Origin: Perspicuibacillus lycopersici | Lineage (GTDB): Bacteria; Bacillota; Bacilli; Bacillales; Caldibacillaceae | Direction of reading: 5' to 3' | Length of the DNA: 64,000 bases | NCBI RefSeq assembly: GCF_025660475.1 | Contig: NZ_JAOUSF010000002.1 | Span: forward strand, 248,001-312,000 | Part shown: one piece after another, positions 26,988 through 36,500 of the stretch | Layout of the letters: each line of letters begins with the position of its first letter | How positions within the stretch are numbered: the stretch's first letter is position 1 | The notes under the pieces: generated by a model | What the model was told of the DNA's origin: nothing | The model's database searches: none | Seen by the model: only the letters and a program-made list of their open reading frames with translations | Made by a program: the position numbers and the translations under genes

Positions 26988-27811
26988 TGGAGATTTCCTT
27001 TTGATGGTGGGTATCTAACGGATTTTATCCTTCTTTTTTGGGTGATTTCCTTTTGATGGCGGGTATCTAACCGATTTTGCTCTTCTTTTTTCGGCGATTT
27101 CCTTCTGATGGTGGGTATCTAACCGATTTTGCTCTTCTTTTTCGGGCGATTTCCTTTTGATGGTGGGTATCTAACCGATTTTGCTCTTCTTTTTTCGGCG
27201 ATTTCCTTTTGATGGTGGGTATCTAACGGACTTGGTGCTGGTTTTTCGCGCGATTTCCTTTTGATCATGGTTATCTAACGGTTTTTGCTCTTCTTTTTCG
27301 GATGATTTCCTTTTGATCAAGGTCATCTAACGGTTTTTACCCTTTCTTTTTTCGGTGTTTTCCTTTTGATGGTGGGTATCTAACCGATTTTGCTCTTCTT
27401 TTTTCGGCGATTTCCTTTTGATGGTGGATATCTAACGGATTTCGTGCTGGTTTTTCGGGCGATTTCCTTTTGATCGTGGTTATCTAACGGTTTTTGCTCT
27501 TCTTTTTCGGATGATTTCCTTTTGATCAAGGTTATCTAACGGTTTTTACCCTTCTTTTTTCGGCGATTTCCTTTTGATGGCGGGTATCTAACGGATTTCG
27601 TGCTGGTTTTTCGTGCGTTTTCCTTTTGATGATGGTTATCTAACGGTTTTTGCTCTTCTTTTTCGGATGATTTCCTTTTGATGGTGGGTATCTAACGGTT
27701 TTTACCCTTCTTTTTCGGGTGTTTTCCTTTTGATGATGGTTATCAAACGGTTTTTGCTCTTCTTCTTTGTACAATTTCCTTGTGATCGTGGGTATCAAAC
27801 GGTTTTAACAT
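26988..27811. repeat. 16-copy 52-bp tandem repeat array with 208-bp higher-order duplication
   Basis: Sixteen head-to-tail units of 51-53 bases. The conserved core is TTTCCTTTTGAT, then three variable bases, then GG.TATCTAACGG, followed by a T-rich variable half ending in TTTTTCGG. Variants recur in order: the units starting at about 27150, 27200, 27252 and 27303 are copied 208 bases later as those at about 27356, 27408, 27460 and 27511. Because 52 is not a multiple of three, no repeat protein is encoded. It fills the gap between the convergent LCP gene and tagO. A degenerate copy precedes it at about 26935. Confidence 0.9.
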
Positions 27812-27852
27812 TAGATTTTTTGTTGAAATCCAATAGAATGAAGTAATAGAAC

Positions 27853-27903
27853 AAAAAAACTGTCCTAAATCCATCGGTTCCCCAATGAATTCAGGACAGT
27901 TTC
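27853..27903 (-). terminator. Terminator of tagO
   Basis: Minus-strand AAACTGTCCT / AGGACAGTTT stem with paired ATTCAT / ATGGAT inside, followed by seven T. Confidence 0.85.
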
Positions 27904-27907
27904 TTCA

Positions 27908-28969
27908 TTAACGATTTCTCGTAATACTATAACGGATATTTTCTATTAGCCGTAGGATTGGTTTATATTGTTCCCCAATTAATCCAATCTTTTCAATCAT
28001 CAATTCGATCAGCAATAGGACGATCGTGATTAACAAAATGGAACCCCATAGGGTAGTCATCGAGAAAATAAACGCAAACATAGCAAACATTGCACTAATG
28101 GAATAAATTAAAATAACGGTTTGGCGATGGGAAAATCCTAATTTTAATAAGCAATGATGCAAATGTGCTTTGTCTGGCGCAAAGAATGGTTTCTTGTTAA
28201 CAATTCGCCGAATAATCGCGAATATCGTATCAGATAACGGTACACCTAAAATTAATATCGGAACAATAAATGAGATAAAGGTAATGTTTTTAAAGCCTAA
28301 AAGCGATAAAACCGCAATCATAAAGCCTAAAAATAATGCCCCCGTATCTCCCATAAAGATTTTAGCTGGATGAAAGTTATATGGTAAAAATCCAAGAATA
28401 CTACCAACTAATAATACGGCAATGGTTAATACATAAATATCATTCATAATAAATGCCATCCCTGCGATTGCAATTAAAGCAATTGCAGATACACCAGCGG
28501 ATAAGCCATCTAATCCGTCGATTAAATTAATAGCATTTGTGACACCGATAATCCATAGAAAGGTAATTGGAATACTTAAAAATCCAAAATCTAATACGCC
28601 ACCGAATGGCAAGTTTATGTAGCCTACTTGAACATCTCCGAAGAAAATGACAATCCCTGCGGCAACTAATTGGCCAATAAATTTAGTACTAGCACGAATT
28701 TCGTATTTATCATCGATAATGCCGATTACGATAATCACTAAGCTTCCTAATAGAAGCGAATAATGCACTACGTGATCCGGACTAACGGCAAGCACACCAA
28801 TAAGAAAACTGATAAAAATTGCTAATCCACCAAGTAAAGGAAGATCTCTCGAATGGACTTTCCGTTCATTTGGTTTATCCACGATTCCTAATTTTTTCGA
28901 TAGTTTTATGATAAATGGCGTTATGATAAATGATACAAGAAAAGTCAATATCACATACACATATAGCAT
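27908..28969 (-). CDS. tagO: Undecaprenyl-phosphate N-acetylglucosaminyl-1-phosphate transferase TagO
   Basis: 353 residues with about 11 membrane helices. Catalytic motifs of the PNPT superfamily are clear: KLGIVDKPNERKVH, IGIIDDKYEIRAS, NAINLIDGLDGLSAG, FMGDTGALFLGF and the cytoplasmic loop PFFAPDKAHLHH. It starts wall teichoic acid (and possibly other glycopolymers) by moving GlcNAc-1-P to undecaprenyl phosphate. The ribosome site AGGAG is part of a five-base hairpin (28971-28984), so translation may be attenuated. Confidence 0.93.
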   Translation of the reverse strand: MLYVYVILTFLVSFIITPFIIKLSKKLGIVDKPNERKVHSRDLPLLGGLAIFISFLIGVLAVSPDHVVHYSLLLGSLVIIVIGIIDDKYEIRASTKFIGQLVAAGIVIFFGDVQVGYINLPFGGVLDFGFLSIPITFLWIIGVTNAINLIDGLDGLSAGVSAIALIAIAGMAFIMNDIYVLTIAVLLVGSILGFLPYNFHPAKIFMGDTGALFLGFMIAVLSLLGFKNITFISFIVPILILGVPLSDTIFAIIRRIVNKKPFFAPDKAHLHHCLLKLGFSHRQTVILIYSISAMFAMFAFIFSMTTLWGSILLITIVLLLIELMIEKIGLIGEQYKPILRLIENIRYSITRNR

Positions 28970-28970
28970 G

Positions 28971-28984
28971 AGGAGAATCCTCCT
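28971..28984 (-). promoter_or_regulatory. SD-sequestering mini-hairpin before tagO
   Basis: On the minus strand AGGAG-GATT-CTCCT forms a perfect five-base stem that traps the only SD of tagO, directly before the start codon. Confidence 0.45.
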
Positions 28985-29146
28985 TAATATTCTGTTTTAA
29001 ATATAGCGTCATTAAAATATACAGTTTGAATTTATTGTAGCAAATTTACAAATTAATACAAGCTAAATCCATTAGATCTGTTAGTTTTTTCCCATTGATA
29101 CACTACATTAGACGAAATGGGCTACATTTAAGTTGCATAGTTATTT

Positions 29147-30358
29147 TTATTTTTTCAAAAAAACCTGATCTACAACTTTTTGTGCCGATGTTCCATTTTC
29201 CCATTGGCAAAACTTCTGATAAAATGCCTCGAAATTTGCTACTGGAAGAAAACCATTATCCTTTATTCGTTTAATTTCCTCGATGACTGCATCGGTTGTT
29301 TTCACTAATGGTCCAGGCGCTTTGCTTTCAAAATCGAAATAAAAACCACGTAATCGCTCTCGATAATCATCAATATCATATACGTAAAATATCATAGGTC
29401 GTTTTAAATTAGCGTAGTCAAAAAATACAGAGGAATAATCTGTAATTAATAAATCGGATAATAAATATAACTCACGAATATCCTCATGATTAGAAAAATC
29501 ATAAACAAAGCCTTCGTACTCCTTAAGGTCCAAATTCTCGGCAATTAAATAATGCAAGCGTAAAATAATACAATACTCCTCACCTAATTGTTCCTTCATC
29601 CGACCGAAATCAAGCTCTAAATCAAATTTGTACTTCCCTACGGAATAAAACTGATCATCTCGCCATGTTGGTGCATACAGGATAATTTTTTTATCTAATG
29701 GCAAGCCATATTGTTTCTTAAAATTAACTACTGTCTTTTCAGTATTTGCATTATATAAAAAATCATTCCGCGGATATCCAGATTCAATCATTTCTTTATT
29801 AAATTGAAAGGCACGTCGAAAAATTTCAGTAGAATAAGCATTTGGTGATATTAAATAATCCCAGTTACTTGATTCCTTTAAAAAATTTTCCTTGTACTTA
29901 TCTGTATCTGTTCCTGGCATATGGACCTCATCCATATCTGCTGCAAGTCTTTTTAATGGTGTTCCATGCCAAGTCTGTAAATAAATCGTATGTCTAGGCT
30001 TTGGTATCCACAATGGCATGCGGCTATTAGTTACCCAATATTTCGCCAGTGCCATTAAAAATAACCATTTAATCGAAAAACGAGGAACAATTGTTACATC
30101 CTTCTCTTTAAAATTATCTACAAAACGCGGATCAATACTCCAATACATTTTATATTCCGGATGATGCTCCTTTAAGTATTCATAAATAGCCCGTGGGTTG
30201 CATGAATATTGCTTGCCAAGGTAGCTTTCAAACATAATAATTTTTGAATTGGCAGGCAAACAGCCTACGATTTGAAATACCCATTTATACAGGATGATTG
30301 GCGCTTTTTTTAGCTTTTTTATTATTTTTTTCATTGTATTATTCTCAGCTGAGTTCAT
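29147..30358 (-). CDS. CDP-glycerol glycerophosphotransferase (TagB/TarF type)
   Basis: 403 residues, a single Glyphos_transf domain. Motifs: ESYLGKQYSCNPRAIYEYL (donor-side N-terminus), QTWHGTPLKRLAADM (about 128-142), ILYAPTWRDDQF, and ITDYSSVFFDYANLKRPMIFYVYD. The enzyme transfers glycerol-phosphate from CDP-glycerol to the teichoic acid linkage unit on the inner membrane face. Short length (no N-terminal extension as in 746-residue TagF) suggests a primase or TarF-like role, but substrate order cannot be read from sequence. Its best SD (AGGAGG) is 14 bases from the ATG, which is long. Confidence 0.87.
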   Translation of the reverse strand: MNSAENNTMKKIIKKLKKAPIILYKWVFQIVGCLPANSKIIMFESYLGKQYSCNPRAIYEYLKEHHPEYKMYWSIDPRFVDNFKEKDVTIVPRFSIKWLFLMALAKYWVTNSRMPLWIPKPRHTIYLQTWHGTPLKRLAADMDEVHMPGTDTDKYKENFLKESSNWDYLISPNAYSTEIFRRAFQFNKEMIESGYPRNDFLYNANTEKTVVNFKKQYGLPLDKKIILYAPTWRDDQFYSVGKYKFDLELDFGRMKEQLGEEYCIILRLHYLIAENLDLKEYEGFVYDFSNHEDIRELYLLSDLLITDYSSVFFDYANLKRPMIFYVYDIDDYRERLRGFYFDFESKAPGPLVKTTDAVIEEIKRIKDNGFLPVANFEAFYQKFCQWENGTSAQKVVDQVFLKK

Positions 30359-30586
30359 AATCGAAAAAACTGCCTCCTAATTCACATATCTCAACATAAA
30401 AAAACTGCCCTGCCATTTGAAGAACTGCTACTAACCATTACATTTGGGCACGATACTATCTTATCACAAGTTCTATACATACTTCTGCCCTATTGTATTT
30501 CATTTTATTTAAAATCGGGTTACAAAGCATCAAAAGTAAAGGTTAGGATATCCTATTAACAGGGAAACAGACTTCCCTACAGGCAA

Positions 30587-30640
30587 TAAAAAAATGCTGT
30601 CAAGTATGTACGGACATAGCCATTACTACCTGACAACATT
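30587..30640 (-). terminator. Terminator of tagD operon
   Basis: Minus-strand ATG.TGTCAGGTA / TACTTGACAGCAT imperfect stem followed by seven T, overlapping the stop codon of the glycerophosphotransferase gene. Confidence 0.65.
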
Positions 30641-31856
30641 ACATAGAAATATTTTGGCCAACAGGAACTTCTGTTTTGCGTTGTGCATTATTCGCTACAG
30701 ATAAATATTGAACAAGATTTTGGCTAGAATGGCCATTTGAATATTGGTTCCATTTCACACGGAACTCTTTTACTTTTTCCATATCAAATGCATTGTTTTT
30801 AATCGTTGCTGCAATTTCCTTCGTCGTTTGAACGATTGGTCCTGGAACCATTTTTTCATAGCTTTCCCAAAGCCCACGACCTTCATTATATTGGTCCAAA
30901 TCATATGGAAAGAAAATCATTGGTTTTTCTAGCAACGAAAATTCAAATGGGATTGATGAATAATCGGTTACTAAATAGTCCACAACTAATAACAATTCAT
31001 TGATACTTGGATATTTCGAAAAATCATATACAAAATCTTGATATTTGCTCATATCTAAATCCATTTGTACAGAAGGATGTAAACGAATCATTAATACATG
31101 GTCTTCTTTTAAATTCTCATACATTTCCTCAATATTAATTGCTAAGTTTTGATTCATGCCATCTTCACGATAGGTTGGTGCATAAAGAACAATCTTTTTA
31201 TCTCGTAATTGTGGATAATTTTTATAAAATGTATCCATAATTTCTACTTGTTTTGTTTTGTCAAAGAAAAAGTCTGTTCTAGGAATACCAATAGGTAAAA
31301 TATTTTCGGCAGGTAATTGAAATGCCTCTTGAAAAATATCTCCAAATCTATCAGAACCTACTACTACTTTATGAAACTGTGAATATACTTTTGCAAAACG
31401 ACGATTAGCTCTTTCGGAACGAAATTGAATAGAGTTATCTTTCATACCAAATGTTTTGATTGCACCTGCAGCATGCCAAATTTGAATACATTCTACCGCT
31501 TTTTTAAAGCGAATAGCAGCAAGAAATCCATAATAATTATCGACAATGACATTTCGAGAGGTTGCTAAATGGTAGATAGAAAGAATCATATGCCAAACAT
31601 TCAACGTTTCAAATACATATACAGAACCGTCAACTTTTCCTTTTACAGAAGGATAGCTACGTTTTGTACAAAGGAAAACAATTTTGCTGGAGAAGTTAGC
31701 ACGTTGCATTTCTTCATAAATAGCCAAATTATTTTCCTTAAAAGATACAACAAATGTTAATTTATTTTGTAGTGGGAGGATCTTGAAAATGGAAAAGAGA
31801 ATAGAAAAAATGAACAAATAAACTTCGACAGCTAGCTCTCTAACCATTGTTCGCAT
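30639..31856 (-). CDS. CDP-glycerol glycerophosphotransferase with N-terminal membrane anchor (TagB-like)
   Basis: About 405 residues. A hydrophobic N-terminal segment (VEVYLFIFSILFSIFKIL) should attach it to the membrane. The catalytic part has IQIWHAAGAIKTFGM, VLYAPTYREDGM and VTDYSSIPFEFSLLEKPMIFFPYD, the counterparts of the sister gene's motifs. It adds glycerol-phosphate units to the teichoic acid precursor. I use ATG 31856 since AGGAGG lies nine bases upstream; the TTG at 31862 is too close. It overlaps the tagD end by 17 bases, so the two are coupled. Alternative role: minor teichoic acid or capsule polymerase. Confidence 0.85.
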   Translation of the reverse strand: MRTMVRELAVEVYLFIFSILFSIFKILPLQNKLTFVVSFKENNLAIYEEMQRANFSSKIVFLCTKRSYPSVKGKVDGSVYVFETLNVWHMILSIYHLATSRNVIVDNYYGFLAAIRFKKAVECIQIWHAAGAIKTFGMKDNSIQFRSERANRRFAKVYSQFHKVVVGSDRFGDIFQEAFQLPAENILPIGIPRTDFFFDKTKQVEIMDTFYKNYPQLRDKKIVLYAPTYREDGMNQNLAINIEEMYENLKEDHVLMIRLHPSVQMDLDMSKYQDFVYDFSKYPSINELLLVVDYLVTDYSSIPFEFSLLEKPMIFFPYDLDQYNEGRGLWESYEKMVPGPIVQTTKEIAATIKNNAFDMEKVKEFRVKWNQYSNGHSSQNLVQYLSVANNAQRKTEVPVGQNISM

Positions 31857-32238
31857 TACCAATCTCCTCCTTTATTTGTGTAGTTGAAATACCAATTGTT
31901 CGTGGTAAATAAATTACTGTACAATATTCCTCTAAGTAATCAAATTTACCCTTCCAATCATCCCCCATGACAAAAATATCGACATCATGGTTTTTAATAT
32001 CCTCGATTTTTTGATCCCATGAGCACTCTGGAATAACTTCGTCAACATAACGAACCGATTCCAGTACAATTTTCCGGTTTTCAAAGGAATGAAAGGATTT
32101 TTTATTTTTTTGTTCATTAAATTCATCAGTTGATAAAGCAACGATTAAATAATCACCTAAGTCTTTTGCGCGCTTCAATAAATTAATATGTCCCCAATGA
32201 AGCAAGTCAAATGTTCCGTAAGTAATTACCTTTTTCAT
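31840..32238 (-). CDS. tagD: Glycerol-3-phosphate cytidylyltransferase TagD
   Basis: 132 residues, full length. The nucleotidyltransferase motif is ITYGTFDLLHWGHINLLKRAK, with HxGH at 14-17, and the C-terminal signature is ISTTQIKEEI. It makes CDP-glycerol from glycerol-3-phosphate and CTP and so feeds the two glycerophosphotransferases nearby. First gene of a two-gene operon with the membrane-anchored transferase. The divergent intergenic stretch to the sortase (32239-32657) contains a short palindrome GGAATAT / ATATTCC near 32565-32582, of unknown meaning. Confidence 0.95.
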   Translation of the reverse strand: MKKVITYGTFDLLHWGHINLLKRAKDLGDYLIVALSTDEFNEQKNKKSFHSFENRKIVLESVRYVDEVIPECSWDQKIEDIKNHDVDIFVMGDDWKGKFDYLEEYCTVIYLPRTIGISTTQIKEEIGNANNG

Positions 32239-32657
32239 GGTATCATCGCTCCTTCATTTATTAATATTAAGTGTTCGTAAAGATTTTGTAAACCGATTTA
32301 TCTATACAATTGTGGTATTCAATGGAAATGAAATGGTGCAATTAATATTGCTTTAACATGGAATAATTTGGAATTCCATTGGTAGTTTTGAAAGTAATTT
32401 AACCTTTAGTATATCCAAAGAAAAAGAACAAGCTAGTATAAAATTTTGGTAAAGGAATGTAAAGAAATAATGAAATTCATTTCTATTGATGTTTACGAAT
32501 TTACCTAGAAGAAAATAGAAAAGGGTAGGTTTATCCTATAAAATCAAGTATAATAAACAGTGTGGAATATTTAGATATTCCGTTAAATTAGAATATTTAT
32601 AACTTTTTAATAGAAACCTTAACTAACGGAAAGAAAATATTGTGGAGGTGTATTTTT

Positions 32658-33275
32658 TTGCAAAAGGTTTTGAAGGTTATCATGATACTTCTCTTTGTTT
32701 CCGGTCTAGGACTTGTTGGATATTCGGTTTACCAAATAACCGATGGTGCGAATAAAGTCCAAGAGAAGACTGCTGAGGCTAAAGATTTAATTAATGAAGC
32801 TGGATACAATTCCAAAGGGCAGCCGAAAGATGTTGATTGGAGTAAAATTGATGTGGATAGCCTATCCTTTGATAAAGGGGAAACGATGGGTATTCTATAT
32901 GTTCCTAAGCTAGATAAAGAAATTCCAATCGTAGAAGGAACCGATCCAGACGAATTAGAACTAGGAGTAGGTCATTACACTGGTACTGCTCTTCCATTAC
33001 AAAAAGATCAAATTGTCCTATCTGGACATCGTGATACCGTATTTCGTAACTTTGACCAATTAAAAATAGGTGATTCATTTGTCGTACAGCTACCTTATGG
33101 ATCGTTTGAATACAAAATTTATGAGACAGAAATAGTGTCTGCAGATGATACAACGGTTATTCGTTCAACCGCACCCGATGAAATTTTAACCGTTACGACA
33201 TGTTATCCATTTTATTTTCTTGGGAATGCACCAGACCGATTTATTTTTTACGCAAAACCAGTTTATGAGAACTAA
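32658..33275 (+). CDS. srtD: Class D sortase
   Basis: 205 residues from TTG 32658, preceded by TGGAGGTG at good spacing (the earlier TTG at 32640 overlaps that SD). One N-terminal membrane anchor (about 3-25), then the sortase barrel. Catalytic H124 (LSGHRDTVF), C182 (TVTTCYPF) and R194 (PDRFIFYA) are all present. The TxTTCYPF and compact length fit class D, represented by B. subtilis YhcS, which takes LPDT(A/S) substrates. The adjacent convergent subtilase ends in LPDTA, so enzyme and substrate are neighbours. Confidence 0.92.
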   Translation: MQKVLKVIMILLFVSGLGLVGYSVYQITDGANKVQEKTAEAKDLINEAGYNSKGQPKDVDWSKIDVDSLSFDKGETMGILYVPKLDKEIPIVEGTDPDELELGVGHYTGTALPLQKDQIVLSGHRDTVFRNFDQLKIGDSFVVQLPYGSFEYKIYETEIVSADDTTVIRSTAPDEILTVTTCYPFYFLGNAPDRFIFYAKPVYEN

Positions 33276-33287
33276 AACATTAGAGGG

Positions 33288-33318
33288 GCTATCCAATTCT
33301 GTTGGATAGTTTTTTTAT
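33288..33318 (+). terminator. Terminator of the sortase gene
   Basis: GCTATCCAA / TTGGATAGT stem followed by seven T. Confidence 0.8.
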
Positions 33319-33496
33319 TTTATTATTTGAAAATATGCGTGTATTTTTCTCTTCCGTCCATCTTACCGCTCTTCCACATTTTCATTATGTTTTCAATTGA
33401 TACGACCAATCCTACCGATGTTATAGATTTTTTTACGATAAGTTTTCCCTTCGCGACATTTCCCTATAGAATTACAAATATGGTGCAATTTTTTTG

Positions 33497-33530
33497 TAAA
33501 AAAAAGAGGCTAGGAGATCCTAACCTCTTA
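33497..33530 (-). terminator. Terminator of the subtilase gene
   Basis: AAGAGG.TAGGA / TCCTA.CCTCTT stem followed on the minus strand by TTTTT, 11 bases past the stop. Confidence 0.8.
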
Positions 33531-33540
33531 AAAATCTAAC

Positions 33541-36500
33541 TTAATTCATTGTAGATTTTTTTCTTGTATAAAGGAATACAGATAATGCGACAGCCATTAA
33601 GACGAAACCACTCATTAAAATGTTTCCATTATTTGTTGCAGTATCAGGAAGCTCGTTATCTGATGGTTCATCATCAGCAGGTTGATCATCACCTGGTTGA
33701 TCTCCCGGTTGGTCACCTGGTTGATCTCCTGGGTCAGTTCCTGGATCTGTTCCTGGGTCTGTTCCTGGATCTGTTCCTGGGTCAGTTCCTGGATCTGTTC
33801 CTGGGTCAGTTCCTGGGTCAGTTCCTGGGTCAGTTCCTGGATCTTCATCAGACTTCGTAATTGTCACTTCTTGAACTGTTTCATTACCAGCAAAGTCAAC
33901 TACTTTAAATTCAAAAGTATTTTCCGTTTCTGGTAAGGATAATTCAACACCCTCTACAGTCGTTTCAAAATCACCGAATGTTGGGTATTCTGTTGAATTT
34001 GCATAAATTTCATTGTCATTTACGTAAACACGTACTTGATCGAAATTATCTGCAACATCAAGAGATACGGTTACAGAATCAGAATCCGTTGGAACTGTTT
34101 CAGGTGCATTCACCACTAATTCAGCTGCAGTTGTATCTACAAACACTGGGCGTACAATTTGTGCATCATTACCACGATCATCTACTGCTTTGATCTTAAG
34201 ATCATGAGCACCATCTTCTAGCTCAAGTGTTGCGGAATAATAATAAGCATTTTCATATGCATCATAGTATACTTCTGCATCTACACCATTAACCGTAACA
34301 GATGTTACTTCAGATTTATCGGTAACATATCCGAATACATCAACAGTGCTTTCTCCAAATACTTGATAAAACTCTGGATATTCAGAGAAGATTTCTGGTG
34401 CATCTTCATCAACACCGTCTTGTACTACTACAATTGTAGATGTACCAACATTATCTACAGCAACTACAGAAATACGATTTTCTTCTGTTACATTTGTAGG
34501 CAATACATATTCAGTAACATCTGGAGTAAGTACATCATCTCCAAGTACAGAAACTCCATCAACTAATACATCCCAATAGGACACGCCACTACCTGCATCG
34601 GCTACATTCGCATGTACAGTATGTGTTGCTGCATCGTAGCTTGCATCTACTGTAGGTCCTACTGTATCAACTTTAACTGGAAGTTCTAAAGTTTGGGACT
34701 CAGCGCCTTCATAATCAATGACACCTTCTAATTGAAGATAGTAATTACCATCAGGCACTACTTCTCCATTGACAGTACCATCCCAACCCCAGGCATCATC
34801 TAATGTATATGGTGCATAGCGACCACTATCATACCAGTTTTTCGTAACATTGGAGTCCGTTCGAAGTGTGCGTAGGACATTTCCTTCTTCACTAAGTACT
34901 CGGACAGTTACTGTTTTTGCATTTCTTAAGAATGACACTAAAGGAACGGCATCATCAAAGATTCCATCACCATTTGGTGAGAAGAAAATATCATCTTCAC
35001 CAGTTCCAGTAAAGTAATATTCTCCATCAATTGAAGATACTACATCTGTATAGCCGTAATAAGATTCTTCATCCCAACTTGGCGCATCAAAAATTGGTGC
35101 AGCATCCCATTCACCTTTAAATCCAGAGAAAGGAACACTTAATGTTGGATGAGCATCTGTTGGATCAACTAATTGAACAAAACCATCTAACCAATAACCA
35201 TTTGTAAAGATAGAGTTTAACTCATCATTTGCAGCTGGATCAATTTCGATAGTAACAGAAATAGTTGCTGTACTATTTGCAGGTACCTCAACTGATGCAG
35301 TTTGTTCCCCATTAACAGAAACTGTTGCAGCACCACTTGCTACTAAATCAGACACACCTAGAAGATTAGGTGAAATTGCCCAAATTCCAGCATCTGCTGG
35401 ATAATCAGTCGATAAGCTAGCTTCTACATCATAAGTTACTGCTTCATCAGAGTAGTTTTCAGCAGTCAATTCGAAGGAAACAGTGTTAGCTAAAACTTCC
35501 TTCAACGCAACTTTTGCTTCATGTGTTGTAGATTCTGTTACCACTACAGGTGTTGTTACCGCTGCATTTAACTGCATTAAACCTGCTCCTTGACGGCGCG
35601 GAGAAACTGGATCACCATATTCATCTTCTACGACTCTACCAGTATTCATCAACAGGTTTTTCGCCATATGCACGCGATCAGCACCAGTTAAACCAAATTC
35701 TTCATCTACACGTTGTAATACAAGTGCAGCACCACCTGATACATGCGGAGCAGCCATCGATGTACCACTCATTACTCCATATTGATCATCATTCAATGTA
35801 GAAAGAATGTTTCCACCAGGAGCTGTAATTTCTGGTTTGAAATCTAAGTTTGGAGTTAATCCCCAAGAAGAGAATGCACTCATTTGTCCTGCTGTTGGAT
35901 TCGCAATAGTCGTAGTTTCTCCATTAAAGGAAACTGTTACTTCTTGTCCAGCCGCTAATGCCGCAGCTAATGCGTCACCATCTGTTTTCATCATAAATAA
36001 TTGCGGAATCGTAATTGCTGGGTCTGTAGCCATATTAACAGTACCATCCGTGTTATTATAAACAATAACACCTGCAGCACCCGCATTTTGCGCATTTAAT
36101 GCCTTCGCAACGAAATCATACGTACCACGTTGAACAAGTGCATATTTACCTGTTAGGTCAAGACCGACGTAATCCTCTTCTCCACCTAAACCTGCATACA
36201 CTAATTCAAATGTTTTTTGTTCAATGCTATTTGGATGTACTGTGCTCGCAGATAAGAACATTGCAGAACCAGCAACTCCATCAATGCTATATTCAAGTGC
36301 ATCTGCATCCATAAAGGAGTTTTCATAGGATGCTACTTGAAGAGATTCAGCAGCAACACCTGGTGAACCTGTTACACCATAATCTGGATTGGCAGCAAAT
36401 AATAAATCACTACCATAGAATCCAGTACCAAAATAATTAGAGTTACCTGCAGAAATGGACATTAACACGCCATTTTCAACAGCTCTTGCAACTGCTTGGT

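Noticed and set aside
26988..27811. CRISPR-like array
   Set aside because: The units are adjacent 52-base tandem copies without unique spacers, and no cas genes are nearby.
32565..32582. Palindrome GGAATAT/ATATTCC in the tagD-sortase gap as a phage attachment site
   Set aside because: No integrase, tRNA or duplicated boundary is seen; it is at most an operator candidate.
33564..33936. Plus-strand frames rich in Leu/Phe/Leu/Gly or Trp/Ser repeats opposite the subtilase tail
   Set aside because: They arise only because the complementary 12-base DPGT repeats stay open; the minus-strand protein explains the sequence fully.
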